64,000 bases of DNA from CAWCUZ01 sp963798795 (GCA_963798795.1 CAWCUZ010000002.1:1054001-1118000), one strand, 5' to 3'. Counted from the stretch's first letter, positions 45,680 to 55,057 are shown. Made by a program: numbers and translations. The notes: generated from the sequence alone by a model not told the origin.

Positions 45680-46500
45680 CCCGCGAGGGGGCACTGGCCG
45701 GAGCCGCAGGCTCCCATCATGCTCAGATGGCAGAGCGCGAAGTCGTAGCGGACCGGGTCGGCCGGGATCGAGGCGCGCGAGCGCGCCGGTGATCTCGACC
45801 GCCATCTTCCAGCCGGGCGATGCGCGCGGCGCGTGAGGCGCAGGCAGCGGCCGACCCGGATCGTGTGCGTGTCGAGCGGCACCACGAGCTGGCGCGGCGA
45901 CGACGGCCGTCCAGCCGCCCGGGTCGACGGCGTCGCGCCGCACCATCCAGCGGAGGAACAGGTTGAGCCGCTTGCAGGCCGATCCGGTGGACGGCCGGCG
46001 TGAAGAAGTAGAACACGCCGGGATCGCGCGGCACGCGGCCGTACGGCCGGACGGAGTCGACGGCGCGGGCGCGGCCGCTGAAATCCTCGAGGGCGGCGTC
46101 CGACGTGCGGCGCCGCGGGCTCGAGCCCGCGCGCGAACGCGCGCTCGAGCGAGCCGTCACGCTCGACGAGCGGCTGCGCAGCACCAGAGCAGCGCCACGA
46201 AGTCGCTCCCGCGCGTCCAGCGATGCACGAGCGGCGCAGCGGCGCGCCGTCCCGCGGCGGATCGAACGCACGCACGAAGGCGGCCGGCGACGGGCCGAGC
46301 ACGCGCGCACACGGCTTCGACGGACGCCATCACCGACGCGACGCGGCCGAACGCGAGGGCGGCCGCGACAAAAGCGACGATCTCCCGGTCGTCGAGGGCG
46401 CTGGTAGCGCCGGACGATCTGGATGGGATCGAGCGCGGAATCCGGCGCGGTTGAACGATCGCGTACAGCCGATCGAGCGTCGGCTCTGAGGGTGCAGGCG
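45652..46500 (-). CDS. TIGR02757/DUF2400-family protein (several frameshifts)
   Basis: Pieces in different frames join into one protein: EPTLDRLYAIVQ, DDREIVAFVAAALAFGRVAS, PLVHRWTRGSDFVALL, GSLERAFARGLEP, VPLDTHTIRVGR and the end YDFALCHLSMMG with GSGQCPLAGHC. The PLDTH and YDFALCHLGM stretches define this family, which has an endonuclease-III-like helical fold but no known function. The end overlaps the GT4 stop by 28 bases. A start is not identifiable, because the front is among the broken parts; 46500 is approximate. Confidence 0.65.
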
Positions 46501-46514
46501 GCCGGCGCGCGGCG

Positions 46515-47149
46515 TCAGAACGTGGTGACGGGCACTCCGGACCGGCACAGCGGACAGTCGGCGGCCGGATAGTTCTCGGGCGCCTTGATAGTCGGCCAGC
46601 GCGAAGTTCGGCACGCCCAGGTCGACGATCGGCTTCGAGCCGGTCGTAGATCTCGGCCGTGGCGAGACGTCCCCGCCGGCCTGCCTCGACCACGGCCTTG
46701 GCCCGCTCGAACGTCTTGCCGGTATTGCGCACGTCGTCGGCAAGCAGGACGCGCTGGCCGGCGACGACCGTGCGATAGAACGGCCGCAGGTGCAGGCCGC
46801 CGGGCTCGTCAGCTGGAGAGCGGCGCGAAGCTGGTCGGCGGATGGCTCAGGCTGCGGCGGCCGTCGAGCAGGCCCGCGATGCGTGTGGGCCAGCAGCGCG
46901 CCGCCCATGACGGGCCCGGCCACGACATCGGTGGCCGTGAACGATCGTCTCGGGCAGCACGTCGATGCAGTCCTGGGCGAGCCGCCAGATCAGCGACGGC
47001 TGCCGGAAGATCCGGTGCGGGTTCAGGTACACGCGGCCGTGATATCCGTTGCCGTAGTCGAAGTGCCCGTCGAGCATGAGCACTTCGTATTCCTGAAGCT
47101 TGGCCAGCGGCTGCGCGGCGTTCGCACGTCGTCGGCTCGTGACGATCAT
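46515..47149 (-). CDS. Second orotate-phosphoribosyltransferase-like PRTase (frameshifts)
   Basis: The visible start is MIVTSRRRANAAQPLAKLQE, then HFDYGNGYHGRVYLNPH and RQPSLIWRLAQDCIDVLPET; after breaks come GPVMGGALLAHT, the PRPP loop LLADDVRNTGKTFERAK and the end IVDLGVPNFALADYQ and CPLCRSGVPVTTF. It belongs to the orotate PRTase-like group used with PyrE. Because a normal pyrE lies at 38174, this copy may be a regulatory or differently specific PRTase. It follows pyrC by about 12 bases. Confidence 0.7.
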
Positions 47150-47160
47150 CTCGTTCGCGT

Positions 47161-48498
47161 TCAGAACGCGGCACGGCGCGCAGCACGGCGTCGTTCACGC
47201 ACGGCCACGCGGCCGCCGACGATGGTGGCGGCGACGGCGCCCCTCAGCGTCCAGCCGTCGAACGGGCGTGTTCTTCGACTTCGACCGGAGCGCGGCCGCC
47301 CGAATCGTCGTACCGGCAGTCCGGCGCCAGGATCGTCAGGTCGGCCGGGCCGCCCTCAGCGAGCGTGCCGCCCGGGACGCCCAGCAGCCGCGCGGGGTTC
47401 GCCGACAGCAGCTCCACCAGCCGCGGCAGACCGATCACGCCCGGCGTGCACGAGCCGGTCGAGGCACAGCGGCACGGCCGTCTCGAGTCCGACGATGCCG
47501 AACGGCGCGCGGTCGAACTCGAGCGCCTTCTCGTCGGCGTGGTGCGGCGCGTGGTCCGTGGCGATGGCGTCGATCGGAGCCGTCGCGCAGGCCCTCGATC
47601 AGGGCGTCGCGGTCGGCCTCCTCGCGCAGCGGCGGATTCATCTTGGTGTTCGTGTCGTAACCGCCGCGTTCGCGCAGGGCCTCGTCGGTGAGCATGAAGT
47701 GATGCGGCGTCACTTCGCAGGTGACGCGCGACGCCGCGCGCCTTGCCGGCGCGCACCGCGCGGAGCGACTGCCGCGCGCTCATGTGGGCGACGTGCACGT
47801 GGCCGCCGGTGAGCTCCGCCAGGCTGATGTCGCGCTCGACCATGATCGACTCGGCGACGCCGGGCATGCCGCGCAGGCCGAGCAGCGCCGCCACCGCGCC
47901 CTCGTGCGCCACGCCTTCGCCCTTGAGCGACGGGTCCTCGCAGTGGTCGATGACCGGCATGCCGAACATCGACGCGTACTCGAGCGCGCGCCGCATGAGC
48001 AGCGCGGTCGCGACCGGGCCGCCCGTCGTCGGAAACGGCGACGCAGCCAGCCGCGCGCAGGTCGCCGATCTCCGTCAAGCTGCTCGCCCTTCGACCCGAT
48101 CGACACCGCGCCGATCGGATACACGCGCGCCAGACCCGACCTCGGCTGCGCGCTTGAGGATGAACTCGCGTGACCGAGGCGTTGTCGTTGATCGGATCGG
48201 TGTTCGGCATGCACGCCACGGCGGTGAAGCCGCCGGCGACGGCCGCCGCGGTGCCGGTCGCGATCGTCTCCTTGTGTTCCTGGCCCGGCTCGCGCAGGTG
48301 GACGTGCATGTCGATGAAGCCGGGGCACGACGACGCAGGCCCGCGCGGCAGTTCGACGACGCGGCGCCGTCGGCGGGCGAGCTCGCGCCCGACGCGCGCG
48401 ACCCGATCGCCGTCGATGCAGCAGGTCGAAGGTGCCGTCGCGACCGGCGGCCGGATCCACCAGGTGAACGGATTCTCAGGAGCAGCGGCTGCGCTCAC
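47161..48498 (-). CDS. pyrC: Dihydroorotase (several frameshifts)
   Basis: The metal-binding motif CPGFIDMHVHLREPGQ lies near the start, with GTAAAVAGGFTAVACMPNTD after it. Later, in other frames, come MPVIDHCEDPSLKGEGVAHE, TGGHVHVAHMSAR and LVELLSANPARLLGV. These define the type-I dihydroorotase that closes carbamoylaspartate to dihydroorotate. The GTG start at 48498 overlaps the pyrB stop (GTGA). Intervening parts (for example around 48100 and 47600) are shifted by single bases. The usual length of about 430 residues fits the interval. Confidence 0.82.
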
Positions 48499-49455
48499 TT
48501 CTCGGTCCCCTCTCCTTCTCCCGCCAGCAGGTACAGCACGGCCATCCGCACGGCGACGCCGTTGGCCACCTGGTCGAGGATGACCGACCAGGGGCCGTCG
48601 GCGACCGCCGAGTCGATTTCGACGCCGCGGTTCATCGGGCCCGGGTGCATGACGATCACGTCGCGGCAGCCGCGCGCGCGAGCCGCTCCGGCGTCAGGCC
48701 GAACGAGCGTGAAGTACTCGCGCAGCGACGGCAGGAACAGCCCGCGCATCCGCTCGTGCTGCACGCGCAGCATCATCACCACGTCGGCGCCGTCCAGCGC
48801 CTCGTCGATCGACGAGGTCACGCGCACGCCGAGCCGGTCGAGGCCCAGCGGCATCAGGGTGGGCGGGCCGCACGCGCGAACGTCGGCGCCCATCCGGTGC
48901 AGCAGCAGCACGTTCGAGCGGAGCACGCGGCTGTGCACACAGGTCGCCGACGATGGCCACGCTCAGCCCGGCGAGCCGGCCCTTGCGTTCGCACGATCGT
49001 GAACGCGTCGAGCAGCGCCTGCGTCGGATGCTCGTGCATGCCGTCGCCGGCGTTGATGATGCGTGGCCGCGGCAGTGGCGCGCCAGCAGATGCGGCGCGC
49101 CCGCCGACCCGTGGCGCATGCACGATCATGTCGGGCGCCATCGCCTCGAGCGTGCGCGCGGTGTCGACAGCGTCTCGCCCTTGACGACGCTCGAGCCCGC
49201 GGTGGTGACGCCCAGCGTGTCCGCGCTCAGCCGCTTCTCGGCCAGCTCGAACGACAGGCGCGTGCGGGTGCTCGGCTCGAAGAACAGATTCACGACCGTG
49301 CGGCCGCGCAGCGTCGGGACCTTCTTGATCGCGCGGGTGCCGATTTCCTTCATCGCGACGCGCGGTCTGCGAGGATGAGGTCGAATCTCGTCCGGATCGA
49401 GCTCGGCGATGCCGAGCAGATGCCGGCTGCGCAGCGCCGTCAGCGTCGAGCTCAT
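48495..49455 (-). CDS. pyrB: Aspartate carbamoyltransferase catalytic chain (frameshifts)
   Basis: LRSRHLLGIAELDPDEI and the carbamoyl-phosphate motif NLFFEPSTRTRLSFELAEKR are near the start; the last third, in another frame, reads VLLLHRMGADVRACGPPTLM, DEALDGADVVMMLRVQHERM and VIVMHPGPMNRGVEID. It makes carbamoylaspartate, the first committed pyrimidine intermediate. ATG at 49455 overlaps the pyrR stop. The interval is one base longer than a multiple of three, showing uncorrected indels. No pyrI regulatory chain is next to it. Confidence 0.85.
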
Positions 49456-49984
49456 CCCTCCACCTCCACCTCGTCGCGGCCGTCGATCTCGGTCAGGCGT
49501 ACCTGCACGCTCTGCTGGCGCGACGTCGGGAATGTTGCGGCCGACGTAGTCGGCGCGGATCGGCAGCTCGCGATGGCCCCGATCGACGAGCACGACGAGC
49601 TGGATGGCGCGCGGGCCGGCCGAAGTCGATGAGCGCATCGAGCGCGGCGCGAATCGTCCGGCCCGTGTAGAGCACGTCGTCGACGAGCAGGAGGTGGCGG
49701 CCGTCGATGGAGAACGGGATTTCGGTGCGCCGGACGAGCGGCTGCGGCCCGACGGCCGTTCGTCCCAGGTCGTCGCGGTACAGCGTGATGTCGAGCGCGC
49801 CGGTGGGCACCTCGACGCCGGCCAGCTCGCGAACGTGGGCGGCGAGCCGCTCGGCGAGGGGCACGCCCCGCGCGCGGATGCCCACGAATGCCAGGTCTTC
49901 GACGCCCCGGTTGCGCTCGAGAATCTCGTGCGCAATGCGCATGAGACAGCGGCCAATCCGATCGGCGTCCATCACGACCGGCAT
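49452..49984 (-). CDS. pyrR: PyrR bifunctional regulator / uracil phosphoribosyltransferase (frameshifts)
   Basis: MPVVMDADRIGRCLMRIAHE, GIRARGVPLAERLAAHV, LDITLYRDDLGR, PFSIDGRHLLLVDDVLYTGR (the PRPP loop) and, after a break, LVVLVDRGHRELPIRADYVG and NIP are the PyrR family marks. PyrR binds pyrimidine nucleotides and a loop in its own mRNA. ATG at 49984 follows GGGAGG by six bases; an upstream ATG at 50103 with a stronger ribosome site could make an N-terminal extension if an indel is corrected. The stop overlaps pyrB. It heads pyrR-pyrB-pyrC. Confidence 0.85.
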
Positions 49985-50106
49985 GCCGGCCTCCCGGACG
50001 GACGGGCCCGACGCCCGCGAACGCGCGAACGGCATGGACGAGACGTTGTGGTCGGCTGGTCGGAGCTGGTCCGGACGGCGTCCGGCAGGTGGCGTGGCGG
50101 CATGAT

Positions 50107-50133
50107 CTCCTCTTCGCGACCTCTCAGGGCCGC
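50107..50133 (-). promoter_or_regulatory. Candidate PyrR-binding RNA hairpin and ribosome site in the pyrR leader
   Basis: On the minus strand 50133-50116 reads GCGGCCCTGAGAGGTCGC. CCTGAGAGGT matches the core CCNGNGAGGY of the known PyrR-binding loop; GCG and CGC can form the lower stem. GAGGAG follows at 50112-50107, just before an ATG at 50103. This layout would suit PyrR control of translation as known in mycobacteria. Confidence 0.65.
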
Positions 50134-50151
50134 ATTAAAGAGCCACGCGAT

Positions 50152-50157
50152 CTTAGC
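50152..50157 (-). promoter_or_regulatory. Extended -10 box of the pyrR promoter
   Basis: TG-C-TAAGAT on the minus strand (TAAGAT at 50157-50152) lies before the leader, giving about 160 leader bases to the pyrR ATG, unlike most genes here. Confidence 0.45.
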
Positions 50158-50217
50158 ACGGCATGGCGTTACCGCGAGAGGGCCGCGGACGCCCGGTTTG
50201 GACGGCGCGATCCGTCC

Positions 50218-51966
50218 TCACCGTTCGTGGGTTGCCTTGTACGCGATCGGGTGTTCGAGCGTGTAGCTGCGCAGGAACAGGTCGGCGCGCGCAAAGCCGT
50301 CCATGTCACGGCCGACCGGCACGCCCATGTAGTAGAGAATCGTCGGCGCCAGGTCGACGATGGCGCCGCGGGGGAACTGGCCGCGGGCGACGTTCGTGCC
50401 GTACGCGATCAGGAAGCCGTCGGGCGCCGATTCGTGCGTCCCGCTCTGCTCCGGCTGATCGATGAGGCGCGCCAGCAATCGCTTGGGCAGCGTCTCGGGC
50501 TCCATCCCGAACCCGGACACGACGAGCAGCAGGTCGCCGGGGGCGAGCCGCCCGACGGCGCGTCCGACTTCCGCGTCGATGTAGCCGTAGTAGCGGTCGA
50601 GCATCGAGCGCCGGGGATCGGGGGCGCGCAGCTCGCCGAACCGTTCCGGCTCGGCGTCGCGCAGGAACAGGTGGCCGAACGTCTCGATGCCTTCGTAGCG
50701 GATGGCCGTGAAGACGGGCGCGAACTGCAGGCTCAACTCGTCGGCGGCGTCGCTGTACGCGCGATCCCATCGTGCGCGCAGCAGTCCCTCCGGCTGCGAG
50801 TCCCCGGCCGACACCGCCGGCAGCACCTGCTGCCAGGGCCGGGTCTGCCAGTCGTCGAACACCTCACGGGCGATCTCGACCGCGCTCGTCGGCGCGCCCG
50901 CCTCGGCGTCCGACACGCGCAGGGGCGAACTGGCCGCCTCGTCGAAATAGTCGCTGATCACGTAGCCGCGATCGGCGTGCGCCGGGAAGGTGAGCGGCCA
51001 GCCGACGATGCCGGACGTGAGCGCGTAGTCGGCGAGAATGTCCCACACCGGCCGCGCGCGCACGGCCCCCGACGTGAGCCGATCCTCGCGGACGAATCCC
51101 TGATAGCTCAGGGCGGACGCAAAGCAGTAGTCCGGCAGCAGGTCCACCGGGTCGGGGTCGTTGCCGCGAATGCGATAGACGGCATTCGATCGGATGCCGG
51201 TCCGGGGCGGGTACTTGCCGGTGGCCGCGGCGGTCCAGACCGGCACGGCCTGGGTGGGTTTGAGGGTGGCCAGATCGATGCTGGCGCCGTGCGACAGGAG
51301 CCGCGCGAAATTCGGCAGCTGCCCCGACGCGACCCGCTGGCGGATGAAACCGAGTGACGCGCCGTCGACGAGCAGCGCCGCCACGTGCGGCACGCGGCCG
51401 GCGGCGGCCTGGGGCGACGGCGCGCTGCGCCGGGCGGCCGGCACCGGCAGTTCGCCGGGGCCGCGCAGGAGGAGCGGCACGAGGACCGACAACAGCATGG
51501 CGGCCACGAGCAGCACGCCGGTGGGCCGGCTGCCCCGCCGGCCGAACGAGTAGCGCAGCACGGCAATGCTCAGGAGCACGAGGGCAAAGACGGTGGTGGC
51601 CGTCGCGCCCTGGCGCATCCGTTCCGCGGCGCCCTCGCCGAGCACGGCGTGGAAGCCGCGCAGGTTCGCCCACGTCACCGCCGCCGCCAGTCCCGCGCCG
51701 GCGGCTCCGGCCCAGGCGAGCAGCCGGACGCTGAACCACGCGGGGGAGAACGGACGCGACGCGACGACTTCGCGGGCGAGGAACAGCAGGAACAGCGCCG
51801 CGCTCAGGTACAGGCCGTAGAAGGCGACCAGCACGACGAACCAGCGCACGACCGTCATCGAGGCGATCGGCACCTGTGGATTGAGCTGCAGGATCAGAAC
51901 GGCGAGGTAGGCCGCGCCCAGCACGCCTCCGGCGATCGCGTTGGTCAGCATGCGGAGGTAGCGCAT
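50218..51966 (-). CDS. Membrane-anchored alkaline-phosphatase-superfamily phosphodiesterase
   Basis: About 582 residues. The first 170 residues have five hydrophobic segments (AIAGGVLGAAYLAVLILQL, FVVLVAFYGLYLSAALFLLF, LLAWAGAAGAGLAAAVTW, VFALVLLSIAVL, VLLVAAMLLSVLVPLLL). The rest is a nucleotide pyrophosphatase/phosphodiesterase domain: ALLVDGASLGF, TLKPTQAVPVWTAAATGKYP with the Thr nucleophile, FGHLFLR and LLLVVSGFGMEPE with metal ligands. Substrate unknown. ATG at 51966 follows TATGAT (51981-51976) by nine bases. The gene lies between the two pyr clusters, divergent from pyrK. Confidence 0.78.
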   Translation of the reverse strand: MRYLRMLTNAIAGGVLGAAYLAVLILQLNPQVPIASMTVVRWFVVLVAFYGLYLSAALFLLFLAREVVASRPFSPAWFSVRLLAWAGAAGAGLAAAVTWANLRGFHAVLGEGAAERMRQGATATTVFALVLLSIAVLRYSFGRRGSRPTGVLLVAAMLLSVLVPLLLRGPGELPVPAARRSAPSPQAAAGRVPHVAALLVDGASLGFIRQRVASGQLPNFARLLSHGASIDLATLKPTQAVPVWTAAATGKYPPRTGIRSNAVYRIRGNDPDPVDLLPDYCFASALSYQGFVREDRLTSGAVRARPVWDILADYALTSGIVGWPLTFPAHADRGYVISDYFDEAASSPLRVSDAEAGAPTSAVEIAREVFDDWQTRPWQQVLPAVSAGDSQPEGLLRARWDRAYSDAADELSLQFAPVFTAIRYEGIETFGHLFLRDAEPERFGELRAPDPRRSMLDRYYGYIDAEVGRAVGRLAPGDLLLVVSGFGMEPETLPKRLLARLIDQPEQSGTHESAPDGFLIAYGTNVARGQFPRGAIVDLAPTILYYMGVPVGRDMDGFARADLFLRSYTLEHPIAYKATHER

Positions 51967-51999
51967 CGCGCCAGGATCATAGCGTGCGCGGCAACCGGC

Positions 52000-52005
52000 T
52001 ATACT
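52000..52005 (+). promoter_or_regulatory. TATACT box for pyrKDF (leaderless candidate)
   Basis: TATACT ends eight bases before the pyrK ATG; no ribosome site lies between them. Confidence 0.45.
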
Positions 52006-52013
52006 TCCGCCAG

Positions 52014-52844
52014 ATGGTGATCGACGTCTCTGCGGACGTACTGGTCAACACGCGGCTTTCGCCCGACTACAACGTGCTCGCGCTGGCGGCGCCCGGGATC
52101 GCCGCGGCGGTCGCACCCGGACAGTTCGTCATGGTGAAGCCCGCGGATCGACCCGAGCCGCTGCTGCGCCGGCCGTACTCGGTGTTCGAGGTCCTGCGCG
52201 ACGCCGGCGGACGTCCCACCGGCCTGAGCCTGCTCAACAAGCGCGTCGGCGTCGGATCGGCGCTGCTGTACGACGCGCGCCCGGGCGATCGGATCGCGTG
52301 CCTGGGGCCGCTCGGCCGGCCGTTCGTGCCGGTGGATCCGCCGGAGGACGCGTGGATGGTGGCCGGCGGCGTCGGGCTGGCGCCGTTTGCCACGCTGGCC
52401 GAGGCGCTCGCCGCGCGCGGCACCGCCATGACCCTCTTCTACGGCGCGCGATCCGCCGCCGATCTGTATTACGAATCGTTCTTCGAGCGCCTCGGCGCGC
52501 GCATGGTCCTGACGACCGAGGACGGCAGTCGCGGCGAAACGGGTCGAGTCACCGGTCCGCTCGCGCGCGCGCTCGCCGGCCGCACCGAGGGCCGGCCGCT
52601 CACGATCTACGCGTGCGGCCCCACGCCGATGATGCGCGCCGTGGCCGAACTGGGCGACGGCGCGGGACGCGCGGTGTTCGTCTCACTGGAGCCCGTCATG
52701 GGCTGCGGGATGGGCGGCTGCTACAGTTGCGTCGTCCGCGTCCGGCACCACGGCGGCCGGCCGCGCTTCGTCCGGTCGTGCCTCGATGGCCCCGTCTTCG
52801 ACGCGGCCGCCGTCGTCTGGGACGAGGTCGGAGCGGGGCACTGA
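52014..52844 (+). CDS. pyrK: Dihydroorotate dehydrogenase electron-transfer subunit
   Basis: About 276 residues. FAD and [2Fe-2S] subunit that passes electrons from PyrD to NAD. LLRRPYSVFEV is the flavin motif, VAGGVGLAPFATLAEAL the nucleotide loop, YACGPTPMMRAVAEL follows, and GCGMGGCYSCVVRV with a further Cys in VRSCLDGPVF supplies the iron-sulfur ligands. The ATG at 52014 gives MVIDVSADVL. It overlaps pyrD by TGATG. With PyrD it forms the class 1B enzyme. Confidence 0.93.
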   Translation: MVIDVSADVLVNTRLSPDYNVLALAAPGIAAAVAPGQFVMVKPADRPEPLLRRPYSVFEVLRDAGGRPTGLSLLNKRVGVGSALLYDARPGDRIACLGPLGRPFVPVDPPEDAWMVAGGVGLAPFATLAEALAARGTAMTLFYGARSAADLYYESFFERLGARMVLTTEDGSRGETGRVTGPLARALAGRTEGRPLTIYACGPTPMMRAVAELGDGAGRAVFVSLEPVMGCGMGGCYSCVVRVRHHGGRPRFVRSCLDGPVFDAAAVVWDEVGAGH

Positions 52845-53773
52845 TGGCGGATCTCTCCATCCGCATCGGATCGCTCCAGCTCCGGAACCCGGTCATCGCC
52901 GCGTCAGGGTGCTTCGGCTACGGGGTGGAATACGCCCACGTGGTCGACCTCGCGTCGCTCGGCGGCGTGGCCGTCAAGGGGCTGTTCCTGTCGGAGCGCG
53001 AAGGCCACGTGCCGCCGCGCATCGTCGAGACACCGGCCGGAATGCTGAACGCCATCGGCCTGCAGGGCATCGGCGTGCACCGGTTCGTCGCCGAGAAGAT
53101 GCCCGAGCTGCGGCGGCTCGGCGCCACCGTCATCGTGAACATCTGCGGGTCGACGCTCGACGAGTACCGCGAGGTGGCGCGCGTCCTCTCGGACGTGGAG
53201 GGCGTCGGCGCGCTCGAGCTGAACATCTCGTGCCCGAACATCAAGCAGGGCGGCATCCAGTTCGGCTGCAGCCTGACCGGCACGTACGACGTCGTCAACG
53301 CCATCCGGAAGGTGACGCGCCTGCCGGTCATCCCCAAGCTCACGCCGAACGTGACGGACGTCGGATCGTTCGCGCGCGCCGCCGAAGACGCCGGCGCCGA
53401 CGCGGTGTCGCTGGTGAACACGTTCCTCGCGATGGCGATCGACGTCGAGACCCGGCGGCCGAAGCTCTCGAACGTGCTGGGCGGGCTGAGCGGCCCCGCC
53501 ATCCGGCCGATCGCGGTCCGGATGGTGTGGGAGTGCTTCCAGTCGATCAAGCTCCCGATCATCGGCATGGGCGGCATCGTCAACGCGACCGACGCGCTGG
53601 AATTCATCCTCGCGGGGGCGTCGGCCGTACAGGTCGGCACGGCGAACTTCGTCGACCCGTTCATCTGGTCGAAGATCACCGACGGCATCGACGGCTACCT
53701 GGAGCGCCACGGGATCGCACGCGTGAGCGATCTGGTCGGCCGCATCGAGCTGCCGGAGCCGGAGCACGTGTGA
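52844..53773 (+). CDS. pyrD: Dihydroorotate dehydrogenase, class 1B catalytic subunit
   Basis: About 309 residues. It oxidises dihydroorotate to orotate in the cytoplasm with FMN. NPVIAASGCFGYGVEY is the front, ALELNISCPNIKQGG carries the catalytic Cys (the class 1B feature), PVIPKLTPNVTDVG, SLVNTFLAMAIDVETRRP and GMGGIVNATDALEFILAGAS with the FMN phosphate site follow. It shares one base with pyrK upstream and overlaps pyrF as GTGA, so the three are co-translated. Confidence 0.95.
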   Translation: MADLSIRIGSLQLRNPVIAASGCFGYGVEYAHVVDLASLGGVAVKGLFLSEREGHVPPRIVETPAGMLNAIGLQGIGVHRFVAEKMPELRRLGATVIVNICGSTLDEYREVARVLSDVEGVGALELNISCPNIKQGGIQFGCSLTGTYDVVNAIRKVTRLPVIPKLTPNVTDVGSFARAAEDAGADAVSLVNTFLAMAIDVETRRPKLSNVLGGLSGPAIRPIAVRMVWECFQSIKLPIIGMGGIVNATDALEFILAGASAVQVGTANFVDPFIWSKITDGIDGYLERHGIARVSDLVGRIELPEPEHV

Positions 53774-54480
53774 ACCGGGTCCTGGTCGCGCTGGACGTCG
53801 CCGCGGCCGCCGAGGCGCTGGCGCTCGCCGATCGGCTGCGCGGCGTCGTGGGCGGGTTCAAGGTCGGCAGTCAGCTCTTCACGGCCGCCGGCCCCGAGAT
53901 CGTGCGGACGATGGTCGCGCGGGGCGACCGCGTCTTTCTGGACCTCAAGTTCCACGACATCCCCAACACCGTGGCGGGCGCCGTCGCGGCTGCCGCGGAT
54001 CTCGGCGTGTGGATGCTCAATGTGCACGCCGCCGGGGGGCCGGCGATGTTGACCGCCGCGGCCGAGGTCGCCGCGCGGCGCGGCGCCGCCCGGCCGCTCG
54101 TCATCGCCGTGACCGTGCTGACCAGCCTGGACGAAGCGGCCCTCCGCGCGACCGGCGTCGCCGCGCGCCCGCTGGATCACGCGGTCGGACTGGCGCGGCT
54201 GGCGCGGGACTCGGGGCTGGACGGGGTCGTGGCGTCGGCGCACGAAGTGGGCGCCATTCGAGGCGCCTGCGGCCGGGAGTTCGCGATCATCACGCCGGGC
54301 ATTCGCGGCGGCACCGCCACCAGCGGACCCGACGATCAGCGACGGACGATGGGACCGGCCGAGGCGGTACGGGCGGGCAGCTCGTACCTGGTGATCGGCC
54401 GGCCGATTACCGGAGCGGCCGACCCGCGCGCGGCGGCGGAGCGGATTGCGGCCGACGTGCAGACGGTTACTTTGCCGTAA
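53770..54480 (+). CDS. pyrF: Orotidine 5'-phosphate decarboxylase
   Basis: About 236 residues. It makes UMP. VLVALDVAAAAEALALADRL is the front, FKVGSQLFTAAGPE and the catalytic DLKFHDIPNTV (Asp-x-Lys-x-x-Asp) follow, with GGTATSGPDDQRRTM and SSYLVIGRPIT at the phosphate end. GTG at 53770 overlaps the pyrD stop. The 3' end overlaps the convergent pal gene by 14 bases. It completes pyrK-pyrD-pyrF. Confidence 0.95.
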   Translation: MNRVLVALDVAAAAEALALADRLRGVVGGFKVGSQLFTAAGPEIVRTMVARGDRVFLDLKFHDIPNTVAGAVAAAADLGVWMLNVHAAGGPAMLTAAAEVAARRGAARPLVIAVTVLTSLDEAALRATGVAARPLDHAVGLARLARDSGLDGVVASAHEVGAIRGACGREFAIITPGIRGGTATSGPDDQRRTMGPAEAVRAGSSYLVIGRPITGAADPRAAAERIAADVQTVTLP

Positions 54481-55057
54481 TGATGAAGTGGGCGCGCCGG
54501 TTCTGCGCCCAGCACGCTTCGGTCTCGTCCGTACAGAAGGGCTGCTCCTCGCCTTTGCTCACGACGGCGATGCGATCCGCCGCCAGGCCGAGGCTCACCA
54601 GGTAATCCCGGGCCGCGGCTGCGCGACGCTCACCCAGTGCGAGGTTGTACTCGTTGGTGCCGCGCGAGTCGGCGTGGCCTTCGATGGTCACGCGGGTCGT
54701 GCCCCAGCGCTTCATCCAGTCGGCATCCTTCTGCAGGCTCGCCCGGGCCGTCTCGCTCAAGTCCGCCTTGTCGAAATCGAAGAACGCGTCCTCGAGCGGG
54801 TGCTGCTCGTTGAGCTCGGCCAGCGACATCTGCGCGAACAGCTGCTCTTCGGTCGGCGTCGCCGGCGCCGCGGGCGGCTGCGGCCGTGCAGCGGGCGGGG
54901 GCGGCGGCGGAGGCGGCGGCTGCGTCATGGGTGCCGGCGTCGGCGTCGGCGGCGGAGCCGGCTGTGGGGGCGGCTTCTTGCCGCCACACCCGATCGACAC
55001 GGCCAGCAACCCGGCCGCGGCTGCTAAACTGACTGCGCGAATCGCATCTCTGGACAT
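54467..55057 (-). CDS. pal: Peptidoglycan-associated lipoprotein (OmpA-like)
   Basis: About 196 residues. The N-terminus has a lipobox ending SIGC (Cys at the start of a CGGKK sequence), then a proline-rich linker of about 45 residues that could span towards the wall. The C-terminal OmpA domain has EDAFFDFDKADLSE, VTIEGHADSRGTNEYNLALG and VSKGEEQPFCTDETEACW. It should tie the outer membrane to peptidoglycan. AGGAG lies six bases before the ATG at 55057; a GTG just upstream is possible. No tolB or tolQRA gene lies beside it. Confidence 0.9.
   Translation of the reverse strand: MSRDAIRAVSLAAAAGLLAVSIGCGGKKPPPQPAPPPTPTPAPMTQPPPPPPPPPAARPQPPAAPATPTEEQLFAQMSLAELNEQHPLEDAFFDFDKADLSETARASLQKDADWMKRWGTTRVTIEGHADSRGTNEYNLALGERRAAAARDYLVSLGLAADRIAVVSKGEEQPFCTDETEACWAQNRRAHFIITAK

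Noticed and set aside
44900..49650. Decay of the pyr operon into pseudogenes
   Set aside because: Motifs remain intact in alternating frames, breaks are single bases, and the genes are usually essential; error is simpler.
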